DNA of 64,000 bases, taken from positions 1,674,001-1,738,000 of the forward strand of contig CM082591.2 in the NCBI GenBank assembly GCA_040954595.2, read 5' to 3'. Shown here one piece after another: positions 27,501 through 39,429 of the stretch (the stretch's first letter is position 1; every line of letters begins with the position of its first letter). Below the pieces are notes generated by a model. That model was not told where the DNA came from and ran no database searches. It saw only the letters and a list, made by a program, of their open reading frames with translations. A program made the position numbers and the translations under genes. This DNA comes from Balanoglossus misakiensis. Its lineage: Eukaryota > Hemichordata.

Positions 27501-27855
27501 GTTTCGTGTGGATGCACTCTCTAAGATCTCCTCTACTTGCTCGATGGCCTCTCGTAGATCTTCAAGAAGTTTCAGAACACGTACAACATTGTCGTCTGGA
27601 CTGACAGACTTCTCTGAATCCAAAACTCCATTCTGATATTCCATTTTGGTTCCTAAAAACAGAGATGAAAGAAAATGTCAACACACACACACACACACAC
27701 ACATCCAAACTGTATTCAACAACTTTTCGACCAACCATCTCTGGAATGATCCACTTTGTTTGAGGGGTGATCAGGTACTCACCAGCGATGATGTCATCCA
27801 TTTGCTCCAGGGCTGCTGCCAGCATGTCGCTGGCTTCATTTCCTGATGTAGTCAT
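12551..27855 (-). CDS. PPFIBP: Liprin-beta, scaffold protein with coiled coils and three SAM domains
   Basis: Liprin-betas bind liprin-alphas and act in cell adhesion, cortical microtubule anchoring and synapse assembly. Coding exons: 27855-27783, 27652-27438, 22921-22718, 22568-22446, 22327-22210, 21239-21178, 21090-21006, 18570-18461, 18200-17895, 17652-17361, 16282-16132, 15999-15859, 15556-15406, 15246-15046, 14839-14717, 13925-13800, 13656-13468, 13255-13001, 12862-12803, 12601-12551. All phases agree and give 1,011 residues, about the vertebrate length. The N-terminus has the family start (ASDMLAAALEQMD). Coiled coil covers about 97-293. A linker carries the basic motif RSTSAPNL. SAM domains lie at about 627-685, 705-775 and 797-860. 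An acidic run lies at about 955-975, and the conserved C-terminus has VRQIGAFSE. The acceptor at 13926 was chosen over 13917 because it restores the vertebrate spacing before SAM3. There is one copy here, where vertebrates have two. Confidence 0.96.
20627..20651 (+). repeat. Fragment of the 89-bp repeat in a liprin-beta intron
   Basis: Only the right end is left (ACTGGGGGTGAAAGGGTTAAG). Other fragments lie at about 14070-14110, 30184-30250, 39922-39966 and 54838-54870. Confidence 0.5.
21911..21923 (+). promoter_or_regulatory. Perfect DR1 motif
   Basis: AGGTCAAAGGTCA in a liprin-beta intron, directly after a short CA run. Confidence 0.4.
23110..27437 (-). other. Part of liprin-beta intron 2, otherwise empty
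   Basis: Apart from the candidate alternative first exon at 24437-24556 and an (ATGT)n run at 27121-27142, I see no coding or RNA gene in this stretch. Confidence 0.4.
24437..24556 (-). CDS. Candidate alternative first coding exon of liprin-beta
   Basis: An ATG at 24556 opens 40 codons ending in CAG at a good donor (GTCAGT). The phase (0) matches the liprin-beta exon at 22921-22718. The encoded N-terminus is partly hydrophobic (YWLSVPAFLSFNVALW) and replaces the conserved N-terminal segment of the main form. It lies inside the 4.5-kb second intron, where an internal promoter would be expected. I know no vertebrate counterpart, so this is an inference from splice sites and frame only. Confidence 0.35.
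27680..27703. repeat. (CA)n microsatellite
   Basis: Uninterrupted CA run in the first coding intron of liprin-beta. A (TG)n run of similar kind lies at 22963-22981. Confidence 0.9.
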
Positions 27856-28013
27856 TTTGTTTTTCCGGTGTGAAGACGATAACCAGTCCGACTAGGAGTG
27901 CATCAATCCCAATTCCAGTCACCAAACCATGGACGTTTTAAGTCTGTTCCACAGATGTATGAAAACGGCAAACTTGAAAGTTCCTAAGTGTCACTTTAAA
28001 GACTCATCAAAAC
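27856..28013 (-). other. 5' UTR segment of liprin-beta with a strong upstream acceptor
   Basis: A pyrimidine-rich acceptor (CTTTTCCTGTAG) ends at 28014, so the leader before the ATG is probably spliced from an upstream exon. The leader contains a four-codon upstream open frame (ATG GTT TGG TGA). Confidence 0.5.
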
Positions 28014-31000
28014 CTACAGGAAAAGAATGAAAAACCATCTTAATGTACGGCGACTCATTGCACGTATATGCTGTATACTGTTTCTAGCAGAACTAAATTT
28101 ATATTGTCATTCTAGTGTGTCTGCGACTTGTACAGTCTCAGACTCATTTCATGAACTCTACTGGGTTTCCTACATGTAGGTGATGGGGAGGCTAGTCTCT
28201 GTCCCCAACAGATGAGCCTACATAGTATCAAAAGCTCATCATATTCCACTAGGAACTACACTGTAAATAACCCTACATCAATATGTAAATTTTGTGTCAT
28301 CCCTGTGGTACTAGCAGCAGTATAGAAAACTTGGAGGTCAAGACACTGATAGGGAGGTTAATTGTGGCATCTCACAACAATTCATAATGAACTCTGTTCA
28401 CTCCAAATATTTCTCTGTGGTTGATTTGCCCCAATTAGTATCATGGTGCCCATGCCTGCAGGGACTGTGACATTCCTGGATGTTTCACATACTCTGCACA
28501 TGTAAAGTGACTGAAATAGAATCACGCAGGATTCACTCACTGTTTCTGAAAAAAGGTGATTCACGAGCTGCCCTGGCACAAATGCATATAAACATCAAAG
28601 ACAAGTACAGTATAATACTAGAAATTGAAAGCAACTCATTTCTGACTGATCTGTTCAGCCTGCCCACAATCTCCTGGAGACAGAAACTGTACACTGTGCA
28701 AAAACAGAGAGATTGTGTAAATGTCCTGAAGGGGGATAAAGTATCTAGGTACATAGGAACAAGCGTAACATAATACTCCAGCCATGATTAACATTTCATT
28801 AAAATCTTATTAAACCTGTAAGAGAAAACAACTTGCACTATCAAAGCTGTAGCACTATCTAAGGATTATAGAGTCTGATTACACATAGAATTCTGTGTGT
28901 GAACATGTTATAATATTACATTTATAATGGATCATTAACAATCTGCTATTTCACAAGTTTTTAGTTCTATGCCCCCAAACATCAGAAGAAATAGTACATT
29001 GTAATGGACATGTTTTACTTTTAGTATTTTCATTGCAACAATCACATACAGCTACATACATGTACATGTGTGATGTATAACTTCCAGAAACGTCTGGGCT
29101 TCAGACAAATCCTCTAAGACCCCAGACATGATTTACACACATTTTAGTATCTGAGCCTGGGGGGATCATTGCCATGGTTACAAATATATCCCCCAGCTGG
29201 AGATTATCTGAATGTATAAGGGTATCAGACAGATAACAGTTGTGATGGATTCCAGTCACAGAGAAGTATGTCAGAAGCTCTTCATATCAGCTAGAGTCAG
29301 CCATGTTCTGGTATTGTGTTATCAGTGGAAACTTTCCTGTAGCTTAGACCAACTTTCATTCTTCAAGGACATCCAAGAAGTGGTTTTTATTCTCGGGAGT
29401 TTCTAGGACTATTTAATATGTGAACACTGAAAAAACAACAACTTATAAGCGTAGATCACCTCTTGGTCAGCTAATTTGACACTTAACTGTACATAACATT
29501 AACAAAAGTACAGGCTATGAAAACCATAGCAAGCATTTTCAAACACTGACCCAACCCATTGTTAGTTCAGTAGCAGTTGTCATTAAAGGAGTTTTAATGG
29601 ATACTGTACAATACTTTGGTCTACATAGCAAATGGATTTTGACACAGCCAATGGCTCCAATACTTCAGAGGTGTTAAAAGGCCAGGTCAACTCAAGTGTG
29701 ACCTTATCAGGTCAATCACACATGCATTCTGGGACAGGCAACACAAACACTCATACATAACCCACAGGAAATCAGACAATGACAGAAAACCATGGTCTGT
29801 TCTTTCAGTTTGTTGATATTCTCAGAAAAGTGCACATCAGATTCAGTGTTCATGTTAATGAATCAATGATCAAGTGTACATATCAGTTGTATGAGCATGC
29901 ATTTAACGTAGAATTATAGATTTACAGTTTGAAGATGATTTATGAGTCTAAAGTGACTCATCTGCCCTGGGAAAACACTTAGTTGCAGACTATCCATTGC
30001 ACCACAGTTTGCAGACACACACACTACCATACATCTACCAGGTCTCCAAGCCTATGTTAATACCAAGCACTTGTCGTAAATCCTATCCCATATCATTCAT
30101 TCAGTACAGGGTTCAGGGGCCAACCAGCTGGGTAAAACTAAAAGCAGTAGAGTCAAGTCATCTATACAATGTACACGATAGATTTAACCCTTTCACCCCA
30201 ATACCCTGTGTAGAGGTCCAAATTCTCCATAAGACAATACACCAACCTTGGAAGATGACCACTGCATTTCACACAGACAAGTCAACAGTACATGTACATG
30301 CACCCATCCACACAGGTACATGTACACGAGAACTGAAGAGGTCGACCAACAGAAGCCTCAGAGTCAAGACCACCCACTGACTGATTGCAACATTCATTCA
30401 ACTGTCCCTTTAAATAGTACAGCCTTTCAGATGAAGCATTGCTATTTAATTTGACACTTGGTCAAGCAAACGAGACCATACTGCAATGAAAACAGCACAA
30501 AATCACACAAGTGACACCCTCATTGTGTGTGTCTAATTTACTGTACAATTTATGTCTCGGACATAAAATGACAAATGACAGAGGAGGTTAGGGGCTTAGC
30601 GAAACACACACCTGTTTTGAAAACAAGAAAGATAACCAAGTTGATTTATCATAGAATGTCGTTTCTTGACTACGTGTGCTGGTATTAGTTACAAAGCACA
30701 CCTGCGATAGTAAACTGGTTTATACCACAGTCTCTTTGTAATCCACCATCTTACAGTTACACTTTACTGAATAAAAATAAATGGACCAATGAAAAACCTC
30801 TGTGTGAAATCTTACATGCTATATGACAACACAATATGCTTTAAGAAAATGAATTTATTAAATTTTGAGCAGATGTTAAACTTATGTGAAAGTCTATTAT
30901 GTAACACAAGCAAGGCCAATAATAGACAAATATAGAAATACATGTACACACAGAATAACCAGTTTGCATAATACGTGTCTTGTGGTTGAAAAGGCTATTC

Positions 31001-32632
31001 AGTGTTCATTGTGTGAGAATGTATTGAAATGCCCAGGGTCTGACCGACCACAATTACAACCTATTTTGTCTGTTGCTGTGTGTGTAAGAAAACAGACAGA
31101 GCTGACATTTGAGCAGACATGTCAGTCTTTGTCGAGGGGCTGTGGTTCACGATTATTTCTGACTGTAGATCTTGTCAGAGAGGTGATCTTATGAGAATCT
31201 TGAAAAATCTGCCTTAATTAAAAAAGAGATGTTCTGACTGCAAAATTGTCCGTAATACATGTAACAAATTTCACACAGAAATGAAACATTAATTGATATA
31301 ATTATGGCAGTTTAAACGACTATTAAATTGATCAGGCACATAATTACCAGCCACTTGCCGTTTATTATATTTTCACAAGTATAGATACCATCTGATAATG
31401 ATAGCACCATATCAATTACTGCATGGATGATCAGTTGGTTTAGAATTACCTTCTGTTACCAACTCTATTGTAGTATGTTTGTGCCTCAAGGTTACGAGGG
31501 AATTGATACATCTATATGAATATCTGTTTTCCTTTTGTTATACACCGATAAATTACCACACTGGTATGCCTGTGTTTACTGATACTGTCATCTGCCCACT
31601 GATTTATGACTTTTGATTTTTAAACCCAAATTCATCAAGAGAACAATGATTTTACACCATGTGAAATACCAAGTGCCAGGCGAAATGCCAAGCTTTCACC
31701 TGGACAGCAGTTAAAGCATTTGATCCGTACGGATAAACGGAAGTGTGGAAATCTAGACAGGCAGTTAAAGTTACAGCAGACAGAAATATCCTTTTCATAA
31801 ACCTCCTCTTTTTACACTGTAACATTTCACAGCCAACCATCTCCCTGTATCAAATACACCAGTCTAAGGTTATGCCTGCCTAGTGTACAAATGATATTTT
31901 GATGCATTGAAGTCCCAACGGACAACATATATCTCAATACATATTGCTTGCCTAGCAAATTCAAGGATTTTCAGTCATTACATATACATCCTCTGTGAGC
32001 TACAGTCCCTGACCTTTGATATTTTGCATTTTCATCAACAGAACTCCTAAGTTTGTAATTGAATAGGTCTTATCAATACTGCACATGGCTGTATGTACCG
32101 GTATATTCTGGGACCAAATTTATCATAGTTTAACAGACCAGAATGTGTGACAGGCTCTGTGTGACTTGGGTGAAGGTCATAAATTTCAAGGATGTGTAAG
32201 ACCACTGTGAGAGTATGTGGCATTGAGTGTCTTCAAATCAAACCATGGAAAAACTGTGCTGGCCTAGTTAGGGCTTGTTATTTTGTACATGTACAGCTAG
32301 TCTGGTATCCATACCCCAGACTGGGGGATGGATACCAGGCTAATGTACACACACGATTGGATATCACCAGGTGCTAAGTGGTTGAACAGATCAGGATGAA
32401 AATGTCACTTCTAAACGGCCAAACCACCCGTCTGCCTCTCTCATATAGCACCCTTCCGGGCCAAAGAACGCCGTGGGCCGCTGGCATCCGGCAGACCAAC
32501 GATGCGAACCACAGTGCTCTAGTGACAGTGTGTGAAGGCCTGACCCTTCGATATGGGAGGCAAGCCCCTCCGGATTAACACGGACAACAGCTCTTATTTT
32601 ACACATTTTAAAAGTAACAACCCACTTCTTAC
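28014..32632 (-). other. Probable first intron of liprin-beta, no other gene seen
   Basis: This stretch is AT-rich with only short, unsupported open frames. A degraded copy of the 89-bp repeat is at 30184-30250. A minus-strand tRNA-like B-box (GGTTCGCATC) lies near 32501-32510, without a full tRNA fold. Confidence 0.35.
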
Positions 32633-32750
32633 CTTCGCCAACAAGTACTTGACCCCAGAGTTTACCAAACTCAGGCAGAAATGTAGAATTCAACGCTAAA
32701 AATCAGCCTTTTCGACCAGCGAAGTGAACGAGCGTATGAAACTAACTTGG
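32633..32750 (-). other. Candidate distal non-coding first exon of liprin-beta
   Basis: A donor (GCGAAG followed by GTAAGA) at 32632 faces the strong acceptor at 28014 on the same strand. The segment lies next to the NAT10 promoter region. Its 5' limit is arbitrary. The support is a single splice site and position. Confidence 0.3.
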
Positions 32751-33247
32751 TGAGTCAAGTTTCAAGTCACGTGACTTTGTTGACATTGTTATTTACTTCC
32801 GGAGTACATGATTATGCAAGAGACACGTGTATTTTGCATGTTTTTACTTTTGTGTATAATTTACACCAAAACGCTTATTTTCGTTTCATCTTCTGTTCAT
32901 ATCACAACTTGAAAGTATTTTAAATCCGCTTGGCAAAGCATATGACCGAAATTTCCGGTCGTGATTGAAACGAGGAAATATATATAATTATAATATAACG
33001 GTGTTGCTTAAATTAATTGTCACTGATGGAAGTGTTGTGAAATGGTAACTATATATAAATTATTAACCCGTGTTGTTTTCCCACGAGTTTCTAGGGTGTT
33101 TCAAAAGGTGTACACGTGTACATTTCATAACAACTTAGGGGTACATTTCACTGAATGCGCAAAATTGTTGCGCAGTGGTAGAAACACATGTGCGTCCCAT
33201 ACAGAACAGCTGATCGATAGTTTAGACGTACTCTGTCGATAACAGAA
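32751..33247. promoter_or_regulatory. NAT10 promoter region, possibly shared with liprin-beta
   Basis: The segment contains a perfect palindromic E-box GTCACGTGAC at 32766-32775 and an ETS-type ACTTCCGG at 32795-32802. Both are typical of housekeeping promoters. There is no TATA box. If the exon at 32633 is real, the promoter is bidirectional. Confidence 0.45.
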
Positions 33248-36200
33248 ATGGTTAGGAAAAAGGTAGACAATCGTATTCGAGTTCTGATCGAAAATGGGGT
33301 CGCTACACGACAGAGGAGCATGTTTGTCATCGTTGGAGACAAGGGAAGAGACCAGGTATGGCTTCTTTGGGTAAAATTATTTTTTGGCGAAAATGATCAC
33401 GACCATTGATGATGACTATTAAAACTCAACACAACATATGATGTTTTCCACCAGTAAACTTCATGACAGGGTTTGAAAATTATTTTCACCAGGTGGTTAT
33501 TTTGCATCACATGCTCTCCAAATCTCAAGTGAAAGCCAGACCATCTGTGTTGTGGTGCTACAAGAAGGAACTGGGCTTCAGCAGGTAAGACAAGCTGATA
33601 AAATGTTAACTCTTTCATCATTGTGGTTTGGTCCAAATCCATTGCTTTCCATGGTAAGTTGGACCTCTCCAAAGAGACATGGGGATGCAAGGGTCAACTG
33701 CTGATAACATACTTCAGTCATCTACTTGGTAAACAGTAGGAGCCAAACTGAACACACAGTTAATTTGATTTGGCAATCAATCCCAAATCAAATTTCAGTT
33801 GAATTGGCCATTTTCATAATCGTGTTCGTTTCTCTGTTTCAGCCATCGGAAGAAAAGAATGCGACAGCTTCAAAAGAAAATAAAGAGCGGCACCCTTGAC
33901 TTGAAGGAAGATGATCCCTTCGAACTGTTCATTGCAGCAACTAACATCAGATACTGCTATTACTCAGAAACACACAAGATTCTCGGTAATACATACGGAA
34001 TGTGTGTCCTACAGGTAAAGCAAAATCTGTACATTTAATCAATAAATTTTATTGATGCTTACTAAATTACAGATGTACTACAATAAATCCTGTCTAAATC
34101 ACATGAATTATTCTGTAAGTATATTTTCTCTCCCATGATAGGACTTTGAAGCAATGACGCCAAATCTTCTGGCCAGAACCATCGAGACAGTGGAAGGTGG
34201 AGGAAGTGTTGTCATTCTTTTACGTTCATTGGCGTCGTTGAAACAGCTGTACACAATGACAATGGATGTCCATTCCAGATTCAGAACTGAGGCACACAAG
34301 GATGTCATTGGAAGATTCAACGAAAGGTCAGAGGACTTGCACACAAAATGAATCATCTGATGTAAATACTTTTTATAGACGAAAAATCATCATTGATGCT
34401 GGCTTTGTTTGATTCACTCCAGGTTTCTGTTGTCCCTGGCATCCTGTAAAAACTGCATGGTGATCGACGACCAACTGAACATACTGCCGATATCATCACA
34501 CTGTCTGTCAATCACACCAGTACCACCAAGGTCAAGGGTAAGTCAAGAACAATACAACAAAACTACCTAAACCGTACCCTGTCTAATAGGGAAACCTGTC
34601 TATTCTGAATAGTAAATATAGTAGATTATACAGACGAGTGGAATTGTAAATAACATGCCAGATTCACTGTACTGTAATACAAGAATAACTATTGACATGG
34701 CAACGTGTATTTTGTTTTTATTTCTCAGGAAGAATCTCTGAGTGCCACAGAGTTGGAACTCAAAGAACTGAAAGAATCGTTGCAAGACACACAACCAGTG
34801 GGAGTCATTGTCAACTGCTGTAAGACCCTGGATCAGGTAAAATGTGATTGACAACTCAGTCTTCCCCTTGGTGTGACAGACATGACATGACATGACATGA
34901 AATAACTGCAAAAGATTTCACTAACACCTATCCTGACTTTTCTCTCAGGCCAAAGCTGTTCTCAAGTTTGTTGAAGCGATATCAGAGAAGACGCTTAGGA
35001 GTACTGTTGCCATGACAGCAGCCCGAGGAAGAGGAAAGTCTGCTGCTCTCGGTCTTGCCATGGCAACAGCTGTAGCTTTTAGGTGGGAAGTTTAGCTTTT
35101 TAATTCTCAAAAGCTTCCAAAATGTCTCAGATAGATTTTATTGATCAACCATTGACAAACATTCAGAGTCAAGCATACAGGCACCATACCCTGATAATAT
35201 GAATTAACTGTAGCATTTTCTTTCAGTTATTCAAATATTTTTGTGACGGCACCAAGTCCCGAAAACTTGCGGACACTTTTCGAGTTTATATTCAAAGGAT
35301 TTGATGCTTTGGAGTACCAGGTATGATTCTGAAAAATAATCATGATTATTTTCTGGTTTTCTTAATTATATCCTTGTGGAAATCATGATGTTATGTTTTC
35401 AGAGTCACTGTAAAATTCCTGTTTGAAACTGGCACATTCAATCTAAATCATAAAGACAATACATCATCAATTGTCTTATTACCACAGGAGCATCTAGACT
35501 ATGAACTGGTGCAGTCCACAAATCCAGAATTCAATAAAGCAGTCGTGAGAGTCAATATATTCCGAGAGCACAGACAGACTATTCAGGTTAGTCAAACCAT
35601 GGGACAGTGAACTGATTCAGTGTTTGGCGTTTTGTGTATAACCACTGTTGTACAAACTCCTCCAGTAACGCACAGCAATGCAACAGTGGAAATGTTCTAT
35701 GGCTCACACTATACTATTTTCAGATTCTCCTGAAAATTAAAATCTGTCACTTTTCCAACAACAGTACATACATCCAGCAGACGCACACAAACTAGGTCAA
35801 GCTGAACTTGTGATTATCGACGAGGCAGCTGCCATTCCACTACCATTGGTGAAAAATCTTCTTGGTCCATATTTGGTCTTCATGTCATCAACTGTCAATG
35901 GGTGAGTGGAGGGTCATCATGGTTTGTGAACACCTAGATATAATTACTTTCAAGTAAAAAGATCCATGACGAGAATAATGTCATGTGATCTAGGGAGGCG
36001 TGGTGTAACGTTTATTGCACAATATATCTGAAATGTTGACCATCCCGTTTCTACTCCAGATATGAAGGTACAGGTCGGTCGCTGTCGTTAAAACTGATAC
36101 AGCAACTGAGGCAACAGAATTTGACATTCGGAAGTGGAAACACCACAGAGGCCAAGGCAGCTGCTACCATGGCAACCAAATCAGAAGCGGGGTCTGCTGC

Positions 36201-39200
36201 ATCAGGTGAGTTTTCACGGTTCAAGACCTGCGGTAGAGGGTGCTGTTTAGCCGATTATCACTGCACAACACAGACAGTTACATATTCAATTTTGAATTCC
36301 AGGGAGAATACTTCATGAGTTCACTCTGAAGGAGTCCATTCGATACGCCACTGGAGATGAAGTGGAGAAATGGTTGAATCATCTTCTCTGTCTGGATGTG
36401 TCGGATATTTCACGAATCACTTCCGGATGCCCACTTCCCGAGAACTGTGATCTATATCCTTTATGTTTGCAGTTAATAATTTAAAAAATAGAATGCATTC
36501 CTTTGGATGTAAGATTATAATCACAACAGGGCTAATTTCATTCGGAATACTTCTCTCGAAGTATAGTCTTACGTCGAATAAAAAACACCCATATGCCAAG
36601 TACATGTGTTGATTGGTTTTCCTTGACAATCTCACGTATTATGTGAACAGAGACACATTGTTCAGCTATCACAAAGCCTCAGAAGTGTTTCTGCAGAGAC
36701 TGATGTCCCTCTATGTGGCATCACATTATAAGGTAAGTTGGCAAGTAGGGATTTTACCAGAACTGAGAATGTGGCAAGAATGATCTATTTACTGATCTAC
36801 TCTCTCTCTCCCTCCCCCCCCCCCCCCTCTCTCTCCCTCCCTCTCTCTCAATCGCTTGATGTCTATCTATTTTCCCTTTTGCAGAACACACCAAATGATA
36901 TGCAGATGTTATCAGATGCACCAGCCCATCACCTGTTTTGTCTGTTGCCACCAGTCGACCCTTCCCAGAATTCCTTGCCAGAAGTACTCTGTGTCATTCA
37001 GGTTTGTTTAGAGGGGGAGATCTCTAAGAAATCCATCATCGACAGTCTTTCCAGAGGCAGAAGAGCATCCGGAGATCTGATTCCGTGGACCATATCCCAG
37101 CAGTTCCAGGATAATGAATTTCCCAGTTTGTCAGGAGTCAGAGTCGTCAGGATAGCCACACATCCGGATTATCAAGGGATGGGCTATGGAAGACGTGCGT
37201 TGACATTATTACAACATTACTACGAAGGCAAAATTCCCAGTCTCTCCGAATCTGCAGCAGGTGATCAAGATATTCATACAGTGGACACACAGGTCAGTGG
37301 TGTGGACTTTTATACACCCTATCACCCCTATTCTAGGTTGAATGGACTCTTCCATAATTTGAAATGTATCAGGGTACTCAACATTCTGATAATCTTTCTT
37401 CAGGATGTCTCCTTACTGGAAGAAGTGTTGGCCCCAAAGAAGAACCTCCCCCCTCTACTGTCAAAACTGAGCGAAAGACCAGCTGAAAGATTGGACTACC
37501 TTGGTGTGTCGTATGGTCTAACAGCTGATCTTTTGAGGTTTTGGAAGAGAGCTGGTTATATACCTGTGTATCTTAGACAGACCCCAAATGACCTGACTGG
37601 GGAACACTCTTGCATCATGCTAAAACTTCTAAATGATGATGAAAAGGATGAAGGAGATTCTAATTGGCTGATGGCTTTCTGGAAAGGTATGGTACCCAGT
37701 TACTCGCCCGGTTCCATTGACAGGCTCACAAGGAATGTCCCACACATAATACAAGTATGGCATGCTCATCAGAAGTTTTCTAAGAATACAACAAGCCTTT
37801 GAATTATTTGGTGTGTTCTGTGTACTTGACCAGTGATGAAGCATTTTAGTCAACATAATCATCATTTCTTTCACTTGCAGATTTCCGGAAACGATTCACT
37901 TCCCTGTTGTCGTATCAGTTCAGCACGTTCAAACCATCATTGGCGCTCAGTATACTCCATAGCAAGAAATACAAAGCAGCCTCCCCAGGTCAGTGCCGAT
38001 TATTACTGGAACTATATCTACAATTTTAATGCAAGGGCACCCTATAGCAAACAAATAAACCTCATCTTTGAGATTTGAAATTCTCGGATTGTTTTGTGAA
38101 TTAATCTCTGATTTTCCACAGGTCTAACCAGAACAGAACTGGAGGCGGAATTTTCTAAATACGACCTCCAAAGATTGGATCTGTATTCCAAGAACATGGT
38201 CGACCATCACCTTATCACCGATCTATTGCCGTCCATCTCCAAGCTGTTCTTTCTTCACAAATTGGATGTGCAACTGTCAGCAGTGCAGTCGGTGAGTCCA
38301 ACTTTGAGTCAAAATCAAACTTATGCATATCACAGTTCACGGGAAACAGACAAGCTAATGTGGCTAGCACAGGAGATGGAGTATTTTTTGGTTTGTTGCC
38401 GACAAATCTGAAATACCACGCGTTGGTAAAAATGTCTTAGTGGCGTATTGGGGTGTTATTTTCATTTCAGGCGGTGATTCTTGGGTTGGGACTGCAGCAT
38501 AAAACGGTGGACACTCTGGAAAAGGAACTGGATCTTCCAGTCAGCCAGCTGCTGGGATTGTACAACCGAGTCATTCGGAAAGTCTCCCAGTACCTGAACT
38601 CTGTCCTGGAAAGTGACCTGGAGAGGGCACTAGCAGCTGAGAAACAGGTTGTCATGGAGCCCACCGCTAAGACCATGAACCAAGAACTGGTGAGTTGCTG
38701 TTCTTTGCAATCAGCATAGAGGTGATCGCAGATATGTTTCCTTGTAAAAATATGCAAATTGGGAGAAGGGCGAAATTTAGCAGGCTTATCAGCCATAGAA
38801 GTCTTGGCGCCTTGCTAAGGTTTTGTCGGGCTGTCATTTCTCAAACTGACCTGTATTCTCGATGTTTCTTTTGCTACTACAGGAAGAGGCTGCAGCCGAA
38901 ATCAAAGTCAAACAAAAGAAAGAATTGGAACAACTGAAGAATATCGATCTCAGTCAGTGAGTATCGCAGTCACTTTTTTTCTAGATTTGAATCAAATTTT
39001 AGTTTTGCTATCACATTCAAAATGTTGCACATTGACCTCGGATTTTGTAGTGAATTTCAAGAGAGCACAGTCTTACCCAAAAATGTTTAGGACTTTGATT
39101 TTGAGGTGTATTGTACCTTTACAAAATCACTGAGTGATCTTGTGTTGTTTCAGGTATAAAATCAAAGGCGCGGACGAAGATTGGCAAGAAGCTCTGACCA

Positions 39201-39429
39201 CTGGATCAGCTCAGGCTGTGGTCAGTGTCAAAAGGTAAAATCCAGTTCACTCTACCCACAAAAAATTCTTTAATATTAGCATCAAAGATGATTATTCTGA
39301 ATGATTTTCTCTGTGATTTTTCTTTTCAGTTCAGCTGATGGCACCAGTAAACGCAAGGGAGATGAGGACGGAAAGAAGAGAAAACAGAAACAGAAGAAAT
39401 TCAAGAAAGCCAAATTCTCTAAATCATAG
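33248..39429 (+). CDS. NAT10: RNA cytidine acetyltransferase NAT10
   Basis: NAT10/Kre33 makes N4-acetylcytidine in 18S rRNA, and in tRNA with THUMPD1, using acetyl-CoA and ATP; it acts in the nucleolus. Coding exons: 33248-33355, 33493-33584, 33843-34014, 34142-34326, 34423-34537, 34729-34836, 34949-35082, 35227-35320, 35488-35586, 35765-35901, 36060-36205, 36303-36453, 36636-36732, 36885-37292, 37404-37686, 37881-37988, 38122-38291, 38471-38689, 38883-38956, 39154-39234, 39330-39429. Phases agree throughout and give 1,026 residues (human about 1,025). The N-terminus VRKKVDNRIR is conserved. A Walker A-type GRGKSAA is at about 287-293 and DEAA at about 388-391. A GNAT acetyl-CoA loop QGMGYGRR is at about 643-650. 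The C-terminal tail is Lys-rich and is probably nucleolar targeting. The intron after 36453 is U12-type. Confidence 0.98.
33609..33696 (+). repeat. Dispersed 89-bp repeat in a NAT10 intron
   Basis: The core GGTTTGGTCCAAATCCATTG and TTGGACCTCT are intact. The terminal arms are diverged. Confidence 0.75.
36454..36635 (+). other. U12-type (minor spliceosome) AT-AC intron in NAT10
   Basis: The intron starts ATATCCTTT, the exact U12 5' consensus, and ends CAC. The branch site TTTTCCTTGAC (36617-36627) matches the U12 consensus, and its branch A lies 9 nt from the end. Removing these 182 bases joins CT to G and restores the conserved reading DLYYVNRDTLF. No GT-AG choice gives this join. Confidence 0.93.
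36801..36849 (+). repeat. Long polypyrimidine (CT/C) tract in a NAT10 intron
   Basis: This low-complexity C/T run lies about 35 bases upstream of the acceptor at 36884 and may act as an extended polypyrimidine tract. Confidence 0.8.

Noticed and set aside
32391-32580. Possible tRNA gene or tRNA-derived SINE on the minus strand
   Set aside because: There is a B-box-like GGTTCGCATC, but I could not find an A-box at the right distance, a cloverleaf or a second copy.
36738-37802. Single 354-codon open frame on the plus strand
   Set aside because: It is read-through of two NAT10 exons, the stop-free intron between them and flanking intron sequence, not a separate gene.
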